From positions 1-24,483 of the forward strand of contig DATCIA010000029.1 of the NCBI GenBank assembly GCA_036508075.1: a DNA stretch of 24,483 bases. The letters are read 5' to 3'. The stretch is from PALSA-660 sp036508075. GTDB taxonomy: Bacteria; Actinomycetota; Coriobacteriia; Anaerosomatales; PALSA-660. This document shows, one piece after another, positions 6,322 through 17,320 of this stretch. Under the pieces are notes generated by a model that worked only from the letters and a program-made list of their open reading frames with translations, was not told the origin of the DNA and ran no database searches. Each line of letters opens with the position of its first letter. The first letter of the stretch is position 1. Made by a program: the position numbers and the translations under genes.

Positions 6322-7719
6322 TTAGAGGGTGATGACCCGGACGAGGTCGGTCGACCCGATCACGCCGGCGGTGGTCCCGGCGGTCAGGACGGCGCGCTCC
6401 CCGGCTCCGGCCAATCCGAGACGACGCGCGGCATCCACGGCCGTGTGGGTGGTCTCCTCGATGGTGCGCGTGGGTGCGACCACGGCGCAGATGACACCCC
6501 ACACGATCGCCAGCGCGCCTGCCACCGCGACGTGCGGCGTGACGGCCAGCACGGGCTGAGACGGGCGCAATGAAGCAACCGCGCGCGCCGTCGCACCGCT
6601 GGAGGTGGCGGTCACGATGACGCGAGCATCCGTGTCGCGCGCGAGCGCGACCGCCGCCGCTGCGACCGGCGAACCCGCGGCCGCCTCGCCGGGTGGGACC
6701 GGGACGGAAGGGCCGGCGTCCTCGGCGGCCCTGCACACGCGGTCCATCGTCTCGACGGCCTGCACCGGGAACTCTCCCACCGCGGTCTCCTCGGAGAGCA
6801 TGACGGCGTCGGCGCCTTCGAACACGGCGGTGGCCACGTCGGAGGCCTCGGCTCGCGTGGGCGACGGAGCGTGCGTCATCGACTCGAGCATCTGGGTCGC
6901 GACGATCACGGGCCGACCGGCCGTCCGGCATGTCTCCACGATCCGCCGCTGCGCGGGAGGGACGCTCTCGGGCGAGGTCTCGACCGCAAGATCTCCGCGC
7001 GCGACCATCACCGCGTCGGCGGCCGAGACGATGGCGTCCAGGTCGCCGAGCGCCTCGTACTTCTCGACCTTGGCCACGATCGGGACCACGCGGTCGCCCA
7101 TCGCCGCGCGGAGGCGTTCGACATCGCGAGCGCTGCGCACGAACGACTGCGCGATCAGGTCCACCCCCGCGTCCAGGCCCCACGCCAGCAGTTCGAGGTC
7201 TCGCGGGGTCACGCCGTCCACCCGGAGGCTGACGCCGGGGACGTTGACGCCCTTGTGGGAGCTGAGCACCCCGCCGCGCACGACGCGCGTGACGACGTTG
7301 CCCCCGCGGGCCGAGAGCACGCGCAACTCGAGGCCGCCGTCGTCGAGCAGGATCCGATCGCCCTCGGAGACGTCCGCGGCGAGCCCGTCCCAGCTGACGC
7401 ACGCGCGGACCGCGTCGCCGGCGCCCTCGCCGGCCGACAACACGAACTCCGACCCCTCGACCAGCGCGGTGCCCGGGGCCATCTCGCCGACCCGCAGCTT
7501 CGGTCCCGGCAGATCGAGCAGCACGCCGACGACGCGAGCGGAGGTCGCCGCCCACGCCCGGATGGCTGCCAGGCGACGCGCCAGCTCGGGAAGCTCGCCG
7601 TGTGACGCGTTGAGTCGCGCCACGTCGACGCCGGCGGCCAGCACCCGTTCCAGCACTCCCGGCTCGTCACACGCCGGTCCGATCGTCGCGACGATCTTCG
7701 TCCTGCGAGGACCTGTCAT
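6322..7719 (-). CDS. pyk: Pyruvate kinase
   Basis: Pyruvate kinase transfers phosphate from phosphoenolpyruvate to ADP, the last step of glycolysis. The 465-residue protein has the signature pieces in order: RRTKIVATIGPA at the N-terminus, VARLNASHG, VLLDLPGPKLRVGE, a B-domain insert, VDLIAQSFVRSARDVERLR, IVAKVEKYEAL with the catalytic lysine, MVARGDLAVE near residue 240, and VIVATQMLESMTHAPSPTRAEASDVATAVFEGADAVMLSEETAVGEFP. The C-terminal regulatory domain is present. It directly follows enolase (38-base gap), so two consecutive glycolytic steps share an operon. ATG 7719 gives the family start. The third base pair of the active-site motif is normal; nothing is missing. Confidence 0.97.
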   Translation of the reverse strand: MTGPRRTKIVATIGPACDEPGVLERVLAAGVDVARLNASHGELPELARRLAAIRAWAATSARVVGVLLDLPGPKLRVGEMAPGTALVEGSEFVLSAGEGAGDAVRACVSWDGLAADVSEGDRILLDDGGLELRVLSARGGNVVTRVVRGGVLSSHKGVNVPGVSLRVDGVTPRDLELLAWGLDAGVDLIAQSFVRSARDVERLRAAMGDRVVPIVAKVEKYEALGDLDAIVSAADAVMVARGDLAVETSPESVPPAQRRIVETCRTAGRPVIVATQMLESMTHAPSPTRAEASDVATAVFEGADAVMLSEETAVGEFPVQAVETMDRVCRAAEDAGPSVPVPPGEAAAGSPVAAAAVALARDTDARVIVTATSSGATARAVASLRPSQPVLAVTPHVAVAGALAIVWGVICAVVAPTRTIEETTHTAVDAARRLGLAGAGERAVLTAGTTAGVIGSTDLVRVITL

Positions 7720-7757
7720 CGCACTCGCCGTCCCGCCTAGTGGATCTGTAGGCCGCG

Positions 7758-9050
7758 CTAGCGGCTGATGTTGTAGAACGCCCGCATGCCGGGGAAGTCG
7801 GCGGAGTCGCCGAGCTCCTCCTCGATGCGCAGCAACGCGTTGTACTTGGCCACGCGGTCGCTGCGGGCGGGAGCGCCGGTCTTGATCTGTCCGGCGTTCA
7901 CGGCCACGGCAACGTCCGCGATCGTGGTGTCCTCGGTCTCACCGCTGCGGTGCGAAATCACGCAGGTGTAGCCCGCGCGCTTCGCCATCTCGATGCAGTT
8001 CAGCGTCTCAGTGAGCGACCCGATCTGGTTGAGCTTGATCAGGATGGAGTTCGCCACGCCCAGTTCGATGCCACGGCCCAAGCGCTCCGGGTTGGTGACG
8101 AACAGGTCGTCACCAACGAGCTGCACGGTGTCGCCGATGCGGTCGGTGAGCGACTTCCAGCCGTCCCAGTCCTCCTCGGCCATGCCGTCCTCGAGGGAGA
8201 TGATCGGGTAGCGCTCGGTGAGGTCGGCCCAGAAGTCGACCATCTGCTCGCTAGTGAGCTCGCGTCCCTCGCCCTTGAGCATGTAGACGCCGCGCTCGGT
8301 GTCGTAGAACTCCGTGGCCGCCGGGTCGAGGGCGAACACGATCTGATCGCCCAGCGAGTAGCCGGCGGTCTCGACTGCCTCGCTGAGCAGCTCGAGGGCC
8401 TCCTCGTTGCTGCCGAGGTTGGGGGCGAACCCGCCCTCGTCGCCGACGCCGGTGCTCAGGCCGCGCGCCTTGAGCACGCCCTTGAGGGTGTGGTAGATCT
8501 CGGCGCACATGCGCAACGCCTCGGAGAACGTCGAGGCGCCGACCGGCATGATCATGAACTCCTGCAGGTCGACGTTGTTGTCGGCGTGCGCGCCACCGTT
8601 GAGCACGTTCATCATCGGGACGGGGATCTGGTGCGCGTTGGCGCCGCCCAGGTACGAGTAGAGCGTGAGCTCGGTGGACTCCGCAGCGGCCTTGGCCACC
8701 GCGAGCGAGACACCCAGGATCGCGTTGGCGCCGAGCTCGCCCTTGTTGCCCGACGAGTCCATCGCGAGCATCTCGGAGTCGATCGCGCGCTGGTCGGTCG
8801 CGTCCATCCCCACGAGCTCGGGGGCGATGACGTCATTGACGTTGGCGACGGCCCGCAGCACGCCCTTGCCGAGATAGCGGGCCGAGTCGCCGTCGCGCAG
8901 CTCGACGGCCTCGAACGCGCCGGTCGACGCGCCCGACGGCACCGCCGCCCGCCCGAACGACCCGTCATCGAGCATGACATCGACCTCGACGGTCGGATTG
9001 CCGCGGGAGTCCAGGATCTCGCGGGCCCAGATGTCGGTGATGTAGCTCAT
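7758..9050 (-). CDS. eno: Enolase
   Basis: Enolase interconverts 2-phosphoglycerate and phosphoenolpyruvate. The 430-residue product has AREILDSRGNPTVEVDV at the start, GANAILGVSLAVAKAAA, GGAHADNN, the catalytic GDEGGFAPN around residue 203, metal ligands in ALDPAATEFY, SLEDGMAEEDWDGW and GDDLFVTN, the catalytic lysine in LIKLNQIGS near 340, and SHRSGETEDTTIADVAV. The start is ATG at 9050 (MSYITDIW), preceded by GGGGGAG and overlapping the mazG stop as ATGA; a start ten codons upstream at 9080 would only add mazG-encoded sequence. It is translationally coupled to mazG and followed by pyk. Confidence 0.98.
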   Translation of the reverse strand: MSYITDIWAREILDSRGNPTVEVDVMLDDGSFGRAAVPSGASTGAFEAVELRDGDSARYLGKGVLRAVANVNDVIAPELVGMDATDQRAIDSEMLAMDSSGNKGELGANAILGVSLAVAKAAAESTELTLYSYLGGANAHQIPVPMMNVLNGGAHADNNVDLQEFMIMPVGASTFSEALRMCAEIYHTLKGVLKARGLSTGVGDEGGFAPNLGSNEEALELLSEAVETAGYSLGDQIVFALDPAATEFYDTERGVYMLKGEGRELTSEQMVDFWADLTERYPIISLEDGMAEEDWDGWKSLTDRIGDTVQLVGDDLFVTNPERLGRGIELGVANSILIKLNQIGSLTETLNCIEMAKRAGYTCVISHRSGETEDTTIADVAVAVNAGQIKTGAPARSDRVAKYNALLRIEEELGDSADFPGMRAFYNISR

Positions 9051-9826
9051 TGCTGCTCCCCCTCTTTCGCCCGGCGCCACAGCGCCTCCATGTCTTCGAT
9101 GCCCGTCTCAGCGAGGTCCAGACCCATCGAGGCCGAGACCCGTTCCATCTCGGTGAACCTTCTCGTGAACTTCGCACACGCTCCTCGGAGCGCCTGCTCC
9201 GGGTCCACACCCATCTTGCGTCCCACGTTGACCACCGTGAAGAGCACGTCGCCGAGCTCGTCCTCGGCCTCGGCCGTGTCCGGCTCGGTCGCCTTGAGCT
9301 CGTCGATCTCCTCGTGGACCTTGTCCCACACATCCTCGACGGTCTCCCACTCGAACCCGACGGAGACGGCACGTCTCGAAATCTTCTCGGCCATCGTGAG
9401 CGCGGGGAGCGTGGGAGCGATACCGTCGAGCAGCCCTCCGGACTTCTCGGTGCGCTTGATCCGATCCCAGCGCTCCATGACCTGGGCCGGGGTGTCGGCG
9501 ATCGCGTCGGCGAAGATGTGCGGGTGGCGCCGCCGCAGCTTGGTGACGATGGCCTCGGCGACGTCGTCGATGTCGAACCGCCCGTCCTCCGACGCTATCT
9601 GCGCGTGGAAGACCACCTGCAGCAAGATGTCGCCAAGTTCGTCGGTCATCTCGGCGTCGTCGCCCGCTTCGATCGCGGCGACGGCCTCATAGGCTTCCTC
9701 GACCAGATGCTTGCGCAGCGACATGTGCGTCTGCTCGCGGTCCCAAGGGCAGCCGTCGGGGGCGCGCAGCACGGCCATGATGCGCACGAGCTCGTCGAAA
9801 CTACGCTCGTGCCGGTCCGGTGCCAC
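9047..9826 (-). CDS. mazG: Nucleoside triphosphate pyrophosphohydrolase MazG
   Basis: MazG hydrolyses NTPs or dNTPs to monophosphate and pyrophosphate, a house-cleaning role. The 259-residue protein has two MazG domains. The first has LRAPDGCPWDREQTH, then EEAYE and DELGDILLQVVFHAQIA with the ExxE...ExxD metal-binding pattern; the second repeats it as EEIDE and EDELGDVLFTVVNVGRKMG. The start is GTG at 9826 behind a GGGGG ribosome site. The gene lies between the foldase lipoprotein gene (37-base gap) and eno (ATGA overlap), as in the mfd-mazG-eno order of other actinobacteria. Confidence 0.95.
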   Translation of the reverse strand: MAPDRHERSFDELVRIMAVLRAPDGCPWDREQTHMSLRKHLVEEAYEAVAAIEAGDDAEMTDELGDILLQVVFHAQIASEDGRFDIDDVAEAIVTKLRRRHPHIFADAIADTPAQVMERWDRIKRTEKSGGLLDGIAPTLPALTMAEKISRRAVSVGFEWETVEDVWDKVHEEIDELKATEPDTAEAEDELGDVLFTVVNVGRKMGVDPEQALRGACAKFTRRFTEMERVSASMGLDLAETGIEDMEALWRRAKEGEQQ

Positions 9827-9863
9827 AGCGCCCCCTGCGGTCGTCAGTTATGAAGGTGATCCG

Positions 9864-10877
9864 CTACGGGGTGGTCGTCTTCGGGGTCGCGACGTTGGCG
9901 GCGTCGATGAGCTTCTTCAGGGCCGGGTCGAGGATCTCGATCTTGGCCTTGGAGCGGAGCCCCGTGAGGTAGGCCGAGAAGGCCTCCGACTTGGCGTTCT
10001 GCTGCAGCGTCTGGGTGACCGCGGGGGTCGCCTCTGCCAGCGTCTGCTGGGTGGCGGCGCGGCGGCCGAGGAGCTTGATGATGTGCCAGCCGAACTGCGT
10101 CTCCACGAGGCGGACGTCGTTGACCTTCATCTTGTCCACGGCGTCAGCGAACTCGGGCACGTAGGCGGACGACGCCGCCCATCCCAGATCCCCGCCGGTG
10201 TCCTTGCTGCCGGGATCGGTCGAGTACTGCTTGGCGAGCGCCTTGAAATCGCCGCCGGCCTTGACCTTGGCAAGTACCGTCTGCGCCAGGGTCTTGTCCT
10301 TCGTCGCGAGCAGGATGTGTTCGGCGTGCACCTGGGCCGGGGTGGCGAAGGTGGACTTGTTGGCGTCGTAGTAGGTCTTGATCTGAGCGGCGGTCGGCGC
10401 GGCACTACCGCTGGCGACCTTGGAGCTGACACCCTCCATGAGCAGGCTGTTGTTGATCTGGTCGCGCAGCATGGCCATGTCGAAACCGGCCGTCTTCATC
10501 GCGGTCTCGAGGGCGGCCTTGCTGCCGTACTGCTGCTCGAGCCCTGCGATGTAGTCGTCGATCTGCTTGGCCGTGACGGTGACGCCGACCGACTTACCGG
10601 CCTCCTGGACCAATGCGAGGTCGATCAGGCCGCTGAGGATCTGGGCCCGGTACTGCTGCTCGATCTGCACGCCCTGGGTGGACTCGAACGTAGCCGGCGA
10701 CGCCTTCTTCATCTGCGCGATCTGCTTGTCGATCGTCGTCTTGAGGATGTCGGTACCGTTCACACGCGCGATGGCGTCGGCCGATGCGGCGCTCTTCGCG
10801 CACCCCGCAGCGGTCAGCGCCACAAGCGCCAGAAGCGCCACGGCTACGAGCGTGGTCGGACGGGAAAGGCGGGTCAT
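9864..10877 (-). CDS. PrsA/SurA-like peptidyl-prolyl isomerase lipoprotein
   Basis: This 337-residue protein should be an extracytoplasmic, membrane-anchored foldase. It has a lipoprotein signal peptide (hydrophobic VAVALLALVALTAAG, lipobox LTAAGC with C26), a SurA-like N-terminal chaperone region (about 35-170) and one parvulin domain (about 182-271) with VHAEHILLATKDK, FKALAKQYSTDPGSKDTGGDLGW, VPEFADAV and ETQFGWHIIKL. The C-terminus is a helical and Thr/Pro tail. The start at ATG 10877 is fixed by AAGGAG seven bases before it; an ATG-like start at 10892 would overlap that site. It sits between mfd (26-base gap) and mazG. Likely clients are secreted proteins, which the sequence does not identify. 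Confidence 0.9.
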   Translation of the reverse strand: MTRLSRPTTLVAVALLALVALTAAGCAKSAASADAIARVNGTDILKTTIDKQIAQMKKASPATFESTQGVQIEQQYRAQILSGLIDLALVQEAGKSVGVTVTAKQIDDYIAGLEQQYGSKAALETAMKTAGFDMAMLRDQINNSLLMEGVSSKVASGSAAPTAAQIKTYYDANKSTFATPAQVHAEHILLATKDKTLAQTVLAKVKAGGDFKALAKQYSTDPGSKDTGGDLGWAASSAYVPEFADAVDKMKVNDVRLVETQFGWHIIKLLGRRAATQQTLAEATPAVTQTLQQNAKSEAFSAYLTGLRSKAKIEILDPALKKLIDAANVATPKTTTP

Positions 10878-10903
10878 GGACACTCCTTGCAAACGTGAGG
10901 TGG

Positions 10904-14359
<3,456 letters not shown>

Positions 14360-14422
14360 GCGTTTGTGTCTCCTTCGTGCGCGCTCGTGTGCGCATGTGG
14401 CAGGGCGTGAACAGCACGACAG

Positions 14423-14447
14423 CCCCGCGCCGGAGACCGGGGCGGGG
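14423..14447 (-). other. Strong hairpin in the mfd leader
   Basis: CCCCGC (14423-14428) pairs with GCGGGG (14442-14447), and inside it CCGG pairs with CCGG around an AGA loop, with one G-G mismatch. It would form in the 5' leader of mfd, between the promoter and the start codon. No T-run follows, so an intrinsic terminator is unlikely. Confidence 0.5.
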
Positions 14448-14464
14448 TGCGTGCGTGCCGTCCG

Positions 14465-14493
14465 AGGGTATTCCCGCAGTGATGCGGGGTCAA
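14465..14493 (-). promoter_or_regulatory. Putative sigma-A promoter of mfd
   Basis: On the minus strand TTGACC (14493-14488) is followed by exactly 17 bases and TACCCT (14470-14465). The spacer contains a perfect dyad, CCCGCA and TGCGGG (14473-14478 and 14483-14488). Transcription would begin about 100 bases before the mfd ATG. Confidence 0.5.
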
Positions 14494-14602
14494 GCGCAGG
14501 CGGCCGGGAGCCGTTCGCTTCGCGGCTCGCGCTTCGGCCGAGCCGGAGAGCGGTCTCGGCCGGCGCTCGCAAGCTTCGCTCGCGGCTCCCGGCCGCCTGC
14601 GC
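14494..14602. repeat. Long inverted repeat between the bactofilin gene and mfd
   Basis: A perfect 20-base inverted repeat has arms at 14494-14513 and 14583-14602, beginning GCGCAGGCGGCCGG on the plus strand. Inside, CGGCCGAG and CTCGGCCG form a further 8-bp stem, and the regions between are partly complementary (runs such as TTCGCTTCGC and GCGAAGC), so almost the whole 109 bases could fold into one cruciform or RNA stem. There is no T-run on either side. It may be a rho-independent-like end for the bactofilin transcript, or a mobile hairpin repeat. Confidence 0.75.
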
Positions 14603-14617
14603 GACGTCAGAGCACGC

Positions 14618-15337
14618 TTAGAGCTTGGGTTCGACCTTGCGGGAGGAGACTACGCCAGCGCTGCCGGTCATCGTGCCGCTGTACTCAACGAGGTCGATCG
14701 CGCAGTCCGCGCCGATGGTGACGTTCGCGCCACGGACGACCTTCGCGCGGGTGTTCTCGAGGTAGATGGTGTCGCCCTCGATCGAGTCGGCGGTCAGGTT
14801 GCGCTCACCCAGGAACGGCAGGAACACCCACGGCGTGGCCAAACGGACGTCGATCGTCTCGCCGCCGATGTCGTGCGCGTCGCAGCCACCGTAGAGGCGG
14901 ATGGAGACGGTCCCCGCGTTGAGGAGCCCGCCCACCGAGAACGCGCCCTGCGCGTCGAACGACTCGGCCTGGCAACCGCCGCCGATCTTCGTGGTGCCCT
15001 TGATCTCGACCCGCTCGGCGCTGACCGAGCCGTCGAACCTCGCGACTCCCGAGACCTTCAGTGTCTCGGCCGTGAAGGCGCCGTGGACGTCGGCGTTGCC
15101 GCTGAACACGACCTCGCCGCCCTTCACGTCACCGGTGAAGTTGGCGCTCCCGCCGACGCTGATGGTCTGCGCGGTCAGCGTGCCCTGCACGTCGGCCACC
15201 CCGCCGACCTTGAAGGTGGTGCAGTCCATATCGCCGCTGACGGTCCCGCTGCCGGCGATCATGACCTCTCCGTACGTTCCTCCGGTCACCGTTCCCGCTC
15301 CCGCGATCCTGGTGTCCGGCCTGTTCGTGTCGCTCAT
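14618..15337 (-). CDS. Bactofilin-like polymer-forming protein (YhbE-like)
   Basis: The 239-residue protein has the bactofilin pattern: after a short N-terminal tail it is a run of short beta-strand turns rich in G, V, T and S (GAGTVTGGTYGEVMIAGSGTVSGD..., VGGVADVQGTLTAQTISVGGSANFTGDVKGGEVVFSGNADVHG...), expected to form a right-handed beta-helix that polymerises. A second half keeps the pattern but includes ATPWVFLPFLGERNLTADSIEGDTIYLENTRAKVVRGANVTIG. There is no membrane segment. It follows the YhbD-like gene by 17 bases with a GGGGAGAGGG ribosome site. The same pairing occurs in Bacillus (yhbD-yhbE). What it scaffolds cannot be read from the sequence. Confidence 0.87.
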   Translation of the reverse strand: MSDTNRPDTRIAGAGTVTGGTYGEVMIAGSGTVSGDMDCTTFKVGGVADVQGTLTAQTISVGGSANFTGDVKGGEVVFSGNADVHGAFTAETLKVSGVARFDGSVSAERVEIKGTTKIGGGCQAESFDAQGAFSVGGLLNAGTVSIRLYGGCDAHDIGGETIDVRLATPWVFLPFLGERNLTADSIEGDTIYLENTRAKVVRGANVTIGADCAIDLVEYSGTMTGSAGVVSSRKVEPKL

Positions 15338-15354
15338 CGCCCTCTCCCCTCTCT

Positions 15355-15984
15355 CTATGACTTCAGTCGCGCTTTGAGTTCTTCGATGCGCTCGGGCAGC
15401 CCGATCCGCGCGACGACGCGCGCTCCGGACTCCGCGAGCAGTTCCGAGGCGCTCGAGACGATCAGCACACTCGAGACGCCCATCTTGCGCAGCAGCACGA
15501 GGTCGCAGCCGACGGACTCGCAGGTCGCCCAGCCCTCCTCGAGCGTCGCGATCGCCGCGAGCGCCTCGTCGCGCCCGGCATCGCCGCTGCGCAGGAGCGT
15601 ATCGGCGACCGCCACGGCCACCAGCTCGGCGAAGCGCAGCTCGCTCGTGCCGGGATGCCGCTCGGCGAACAGGTCGAGCGCTGTCGCTGAGGCGACATCG
15701 CGCGCCAGCAGGTCCTCGCGGGCGAACGTGTCGGGCAGCGGCGCCGACGAGACGGCCTCCGCGATCTCATCGAGAGAGGCGTCCTCGTCCTTCATGGACA
15801 GGATCCGCTCGACGCGGGCGATCATCTTCTCGCGCGGGAAGAACGTCTCCTGGCCGGTGAACGCGGACTTGCGCACGAACCAGTCCTCGGGGATGAGCCC
15901 CTTGCGCTTCCAGCGGTAGAGCTGGCCGTAGCTGATGCCGCAGGCCAGCAGCAGGTCCTTCTTGGAGATCAGTTCGGGTTCCAC
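15355..15984 (-). CDS. YhbD-like (DUF4004) MerR-type DNA-binding protein
   Basis: The 209-residue product begins with a MerR-like helix-turn-helix: ELISKKDLLLACGISYGQLYRWKRKGLIPEDWFVRKSAFTGQETFFPREKMIARVERIL, very close to the YhbD/DUF4004 family found next to bactofilin genes in Firmicutes. The remaining part (about 75-209) is an Ala-rich helical region without a motif I can name. The start is GTG at 15984, eight bases after AGGAGG; the ATG at 16023 would lie inside the operator. It is the first gene of a two-gene unit with the bactofilin. The perfect dyad between the -35 and -10 of its own promoter suggests autoregulation in the MerR manner (inference). Confidence 0.88.
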   Translation of the reverse strand: MEPELISKKDLLLACGISYGQLYRWKRKGLIPEDWFVRKSAFTGQETFFPREKMIARVERILSMKDEDASLDEIAEAVSSAPLPDTFAREDLLARDVASATALDLFAERHPGTSELRFAELVAVAVADTLLRSGDAGRDEALAAIATLEEGWATCESVGCDLVLLRKMGVSSVLIVSSASELLAESGARVVARIGLPERIEELKARLKS

Positions 15985-16013
15985 CGGGTGCACCTCCTTC
16001 TGTGTCGTCGCCG

Positions 16014-16042
16014 AGCGTAACAATGTGTTGTTACGCTGTCAA
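16014..16042 (-). promoter_or_regulatory. Promoter with a perfect 10+4+10 dyad operator for the YhbD-like/bactofilin unit
   Basis: On the minus strand a consensus TTGACA (16042-16037) is followed by 17 bases and TACGCT (16019-16014). The dyad AGCGTAACAA / TTGTTACGCT, arms 16014-16023 and 16028-16037 with a 4-base centre, runs exactly from the last base of the -35 to the end of the -10. It is unusually AT-rich for this genome. The predicted start site is about 20 bases before the GTG. Confidence 0.8.
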
Positions 16043-16075
16043 GCGCGATCACACACAGACGGGCGCGGCTGACGG

Positions 16076-16534
16076 TCACCGCAGGTGAGGGACCCTCCCC
16101 GAGTGGGACGAGGGATGCGCATCGATCCACTGCTCCCACGGCGGGACCTGCTCCCCAACAACGTAAAGGAAGTGGTAGGCGCCCATGCCTCCGACGAACT
16201 TGAACCGCTTCTTGAGGTCCGCCGCGAGTTCGTCGTAGGAGCCTTCGGAACGCAGGTAGTCTCGGACGAGTGCGAGCATCTCGCCCGCATTGTGCACGAC
16301 CGCCTCGATCTTCGCGCGGTTCCGGATCACGCCCGGGTCGCCCAGCAGCCGGTCGACGTCCTCGGGGGTGTAGGCCGCGACGCGCATCGGGTCGAACCCC
16401 TCGAACGCCTCGACGATGCCAGGCCACTTCGACTCGACGACCTGCCAGTTCAGCCCCGGCTCGAACACCGACCGCGACATGACGGCCAGGTAGTCGGACA
16501 GGCCGGTCGGCTCGATCCTCTCGGGGGCGTGCAT
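16076..16534 (-). CDS. DNA-3-methyladenine glycosylase I (Tag-like) family protein, short form
   Basis: Tag enzymes remove 3-methyladenine from DNA. The 152-residue protein has the central Tag region: FEPGLNWQVVESKWPGIVEAFEGFDPMRVAAYTPEDVDRLLGDPGVIRNRAKIEAVVHNAGEMLAL, matching the helix-hairpin-helix-superfamily core of E. coli Tag (LSWITVLKKRENYRACF..., DAGIIRHRGKIQAIIGNA). It is shorter than E. coli Tag (about 187) and lacks the N-terminal RCxW zinc segment and C-terminal Cys/His ligands, so zinc binding appears lost and glycosylase activity is less certain. It is divergent from nth, with 99 bases between the starts, so the two base-excision genes may share a control region. Confidence 0.83.
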   Translation of the reverse strand: MHAPERIEPTGLSDYLAVMSRSVFEPGLNWQVVESKWPGIVEAFEGFDPMRVAAYTPEDVDRLLGDPGVIRNRAKIEAVVHNAGEMLALVRDYLRSEGSYDELAADLKKRFKFVGGMGAYHFLYVVGEQVPPWEQWIDAHPSSHSGRVPHLR

Positions 16535-16633
16535 GGCGCTCTGCCTTCGTGTGCGCGGACGACGATGCCGGCCGCGCGGGTATCCTCATCCCGTGACACG
16601 GCATGTACCCGTACCGGAGGCAGGAGCGTCGAC

Positions 16634-17305
16634 GTGGCCCTCGAGATGACCCGGCAGCAGCGCGCGACCGAGATCATGCACCGTCTGGGAACCCTCTACC
16701 CCCACGCGCACATCGCGCTCGACTACAGCGACGACCCGTGGCACCTGCTCGTCGCCGTCATCCTGTCGGCGCAGACGACGGACGCCGGCGTGAACAAGGT
16801 GACGCCGGTGCTCTTCGCGCGCTTCCCGGGCGCGGCCGAGCTGGCGGGCGCCGACGTGCTCGCGGTCGAGGAGATCGTGCGGCCGACCGGCTTCTACCAT
16901 CAGAAGACGCGCTCGATCATGGCGGCCGCGCGCATCGTCCTGGAGGAGTTCGACGGGCGGGTGCCCGACACGATGGAAGGCCTGATGCGGCTGCCCGGCG
17001 TCGCGCGCAAGACGGCGAACATCGTCATCTCCAACGCCTACGGGAAGGTGGAGGGCATCGCGGTGGACACACACGTCTTCCGCCTGGCCCACCGCTTCGG
17101 GCTCACCGACGAGAAGGTCCCCGACAAGGTCGAGCGCGACCTGTGCGCGCTGCTGCCGCGCGAGGACTGGTACGCGGTGAACTACCGCTTCATCGACCAC
17201 GGGCGCGCGGTGTGCACGGCGAAGCGGCCCGCATGCGGCGCGTGCGCGCTCAGCGACGTCTGCCCCGCGGCATTCACGGTCACGGGATGGCCCGCGGAGG
17301 TGTAG
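16634..17305 (+). CDS. nth: Endonuclease III (DNA glycosylase/AP lyase)
   Basis: Nth removes oxidised pyrimidines and cleaves at the abasic site. The 223-residue product contains the helix-hairpin-helix LMRLPGVARKTANIV with catalytic K126, the catalytic aspartate in VDTHVFRLAHRFGL (D145), and a complete [4Fe-4S] ligand set C194-x6-C201-x2-C204-x5-C210. The start is GTG at 16634, seven bases after AGGAG; ATG at 16646 is the alternative. It is the only plus-strand gene in the first 19 kb and converges on DUF554 with 15 bases between. The iron-sulphur cluster shows it is the classical bifunctional type. Confidence 0.96.
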   Translation: MALEMTRQQRATEIMHRLGTLYPHAHIALDYSDDPWHLLVAVILSAQTTDAGVNKVTPVLFARFPGAAELAGADVLAVEEIVRPTGFYHQKTRSIMAAARIVLEEFDGRVPDTMEGLMRLPGVARKTANIVISNAYGKVEGIAVDTHVFRLAHRFGLTDEKVPDKVERDLCALLPREDWYAVNYRFIDHGRAVCTAKRPACGACALSDVCPAAFTVTGWPAEV

Positions 17306-17320
17306 AGCGGCGCCCGCCTG

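Noticed and set aside
7950..9692. Long plus-strand open frame of 580 codons opposite eno and mazG
   Set aside because: Antisense to two unmistakable enzyme genes; no ribosome site or domain. The same reasoning excludes the open frames opposite selA, pyk, mfd, the prsA-like gene and the helicase.
14360..14572. N-terminal extension of Mfd to 14572
   Set aside because: The added 71 codons run through strong hairpins and the promoter, are not Mfd-like, and a good ribosome site precedes ATG 14359.
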